The notes under the pieces are model-generated. The model worked only from the letters and a program-made list of their open reading frames with translations. It was not told the DNA's origin and searched no databases. From Bacteroidales bacterium (GTDB lineage: Bacteria > Bacteroidota > Bacteroidia > Bacteroidales > JAADGE01), in assembly GCA_029934265.1 (NCBI GenBank), contig JAOZMN010000144.1:1-7419 (forward strand): DNA of 7,419 nucleotides. The letters run 5' to 3'. Both the position numbers and the translations under genes were made by a program. Shown here one piece after another: positions 7,116 through 7,419 of this stretch (positions are counted from its first letter, which is position 1; every line of letters begins with the position of its first letter).

Positions 7116-7197
7116 AAACCCTAAGGATTTAATTTAACAAGAATTAACAAATCTAAATATCTTATTCATAATCTTTTACTCCAAATCCTTAGGGTCT
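7116..7197 (+). repeat. REPIN/MITE-like element, family 2, copy B
   Basis: An 82-base element, the same length as copy A and in the opposite orientation. Its arms are AAACCCTAAGGATTT (7116-7130) and AAATCCTTAGGGTCT (7183-7197), complementary at 14 of 15 positions. Compared with copy A, each arm carries two changes (T to A, G to A, and their complements) at matching places, so the arms still pair with each other. Similarity to copy A extends to about 7101 on the left (GTTCAGTATA against GTTCGGTATA) and about 7220 on the right (TATTCTTTTT against TATACTTTTT). The left arm lies about 20 bases before the start codon of the barrel gene, in its presumed leader. Confidence 0.8.
7148..7155 (-). promoter_or_regulatory. 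Candidate Bacteroidota -7 promoter box for the barrel gene
   Basis: On the minus strand this reads TAGATTTG, a full match to the TAnnTTTG -7 consensus of Bacteroidota sigma-ABfr promoters, about 50 bases upstream of the start codon at 7095. The nearest upstream TTTG is about 26 bases away, longer than the usual spacing of about 20, so no convincing -33 element is present. The box lies inside repeat copy B; the equivalent place in copy A reads TAAACTTG and is not a full match. Confidence 0.3.
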
Positions 7198-7419
7198 GAT
7201 TGTAAAGAAATATTCTTTTTACTTCTGCACCTGTCAGGTGTTTTCATCTGACAGCTTAAACGCATGAAAGACAGCATCATGAAAAAATTGTAAGGTGAAA
7301 ATACTTCACAAGTGCATGGTAAATGTGTAAAAACTTAAGTCCGGATATTTACAAGTAATTTTATAACGGAAATGTGCTGGTGGCGTTTTTTTTATTTTTT
7401 GTGAGCCGTAGGCGAAACA
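7198..7419. other. Non-coding right-hand tail, structured, unidentified
   Basis: No convincing gene is visible in these 222 bases. The region has a higher density of small inverted repeats than the other spacers: a 10-bp hairpin at 7231-7254, GTGAA/TTCAC around 7295-7308, and GTAAAT/ATTTAC between about 7319 and 7352. Near the edge it contains ATAACGGAAATGTGCTGG, a long T-run (7386-7400) and GTGAGCCGTAGGCGAAACA. This could be the edge of a mobile element or a structured RNA. I do not recognise it, and the window ends before it resolves. Confidence 0.4.
7231..7254. other. Strong 10-bp stem-loop
   Basis: CTGTCAGGTG (7231-7240) pairs with CATCTGACAG (7245-7254), with nine Watson-Crick pairs, one G-T pair and a TTTT loop. 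The 5' half also takes part in a competing small palindrome, CACCTG-T-CAGGTG (7228-7240), so two mutually exclusive folds are possible. No T-run follows the larger stem on either strand, so a simple intrinsic terminator is unlikely. The smaller palindrome is followed by TTTT on the plus strand. Confidence 0.65.

Noticed and set aside
7266..7293. Nine-codon plus-strand frame (ATG at 7264-7266 to TAA at 7291-7293) as a leader peptide.
   Set aside because: No downstream gene in the window for it to regulate, no ribosome-binding site, and its length is trivial by chance.
7358..7376. ATTTTATAACGG-GTGCTGG considered as part of an integron attC site.
   Set aside because: The core does not fit RYYYAAC/GTTRRRY, no paired inverse core is visible, and no cassette gene precedes it.
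7306..7419. Minus-strand frame open from the right edge to a TGA at 7306-7308 (38 codons), a possible C-terminus of a gene entering from the right.
   Set aside because: It is short, its composition is unlike a conserved domain, and it runs through the T-run and dyads of a structured region. An open frame of this length is expected by chance.
7402..7419. GAGCCGTAGGCGAAA near the edge resembles the start of group II intron domain V.
   Set aside because: Only the first few bases match, the closing half would lie outside the window, and no reverse-transcriptase frame precedes it.

Overview
The window looks like a chromosomal segment from a member of the Bacteroidota. The evidence is low GC, start codons without a clear Shine-Dalgarno sequence (A/T-rich leaders instead), a PorT-like outer-membrane barrel, and an alpha-glucan branching enzyme of the eukaryote-like type known from this phylum. 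No rRNA, tRNA, CRISPR array, transposase or phage gene is visible. The placement rests on protein style and leader sequences, not on a phylogenetic marker.

Layout. Positions 1-1047 (minus) hold the N-terminal 349 codons of a secreted, probably carbohydrate-active protein that runs off the left edge. It lies 11 bases downstream of malQ (1059-2552, minus), a 4-alpha-glucanotransferase with all catalytic residues. A 239-base AT-rich spacer follows (2553-2791) with three copies of a palindromic motif. Divergently transcribed from it is a glycogen branching enzyme (2792-4774, plus). This gene ends inside a strong hairpin shared with a convergent gene (4785-6158, minus) for a single-pass membrane protein with two tandem jelly-roll-like domains. 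Beyond that lies an outer-membrane beta-barrel gene (6349-7095, minus), flanked on both sides by inverted copies of a second, unrelated palindrome-bounded repeat. The last ~220 bases have no convincing gene but contain a strong hairpin.

Function. MalQ and the branching enzyme form an alpha-glucan pair: the branching enzyme makes alpha-1,6 branches in storage glucan, and MalQ rearranges malto-oligosaccharides during breakdown. They share a divergent intergenic region and could be co-regulated. The secreted protein behind malQ is probably co-transcribed, although its likely substrate class (hexosaminidase-like) is not obviously alpha-glucan. The right half is cell-envelope material of unknown role.

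The most unusual content is non-coding. There are two distinct REPIN/MITE-like families, each with arms that are themselves palindromes. The two copies of the second family are about 77% identical without gaps, and they differ by paired changes that preserve arm-to-arm complementarity. I found no evidence for a complete novel multi-gene system here.
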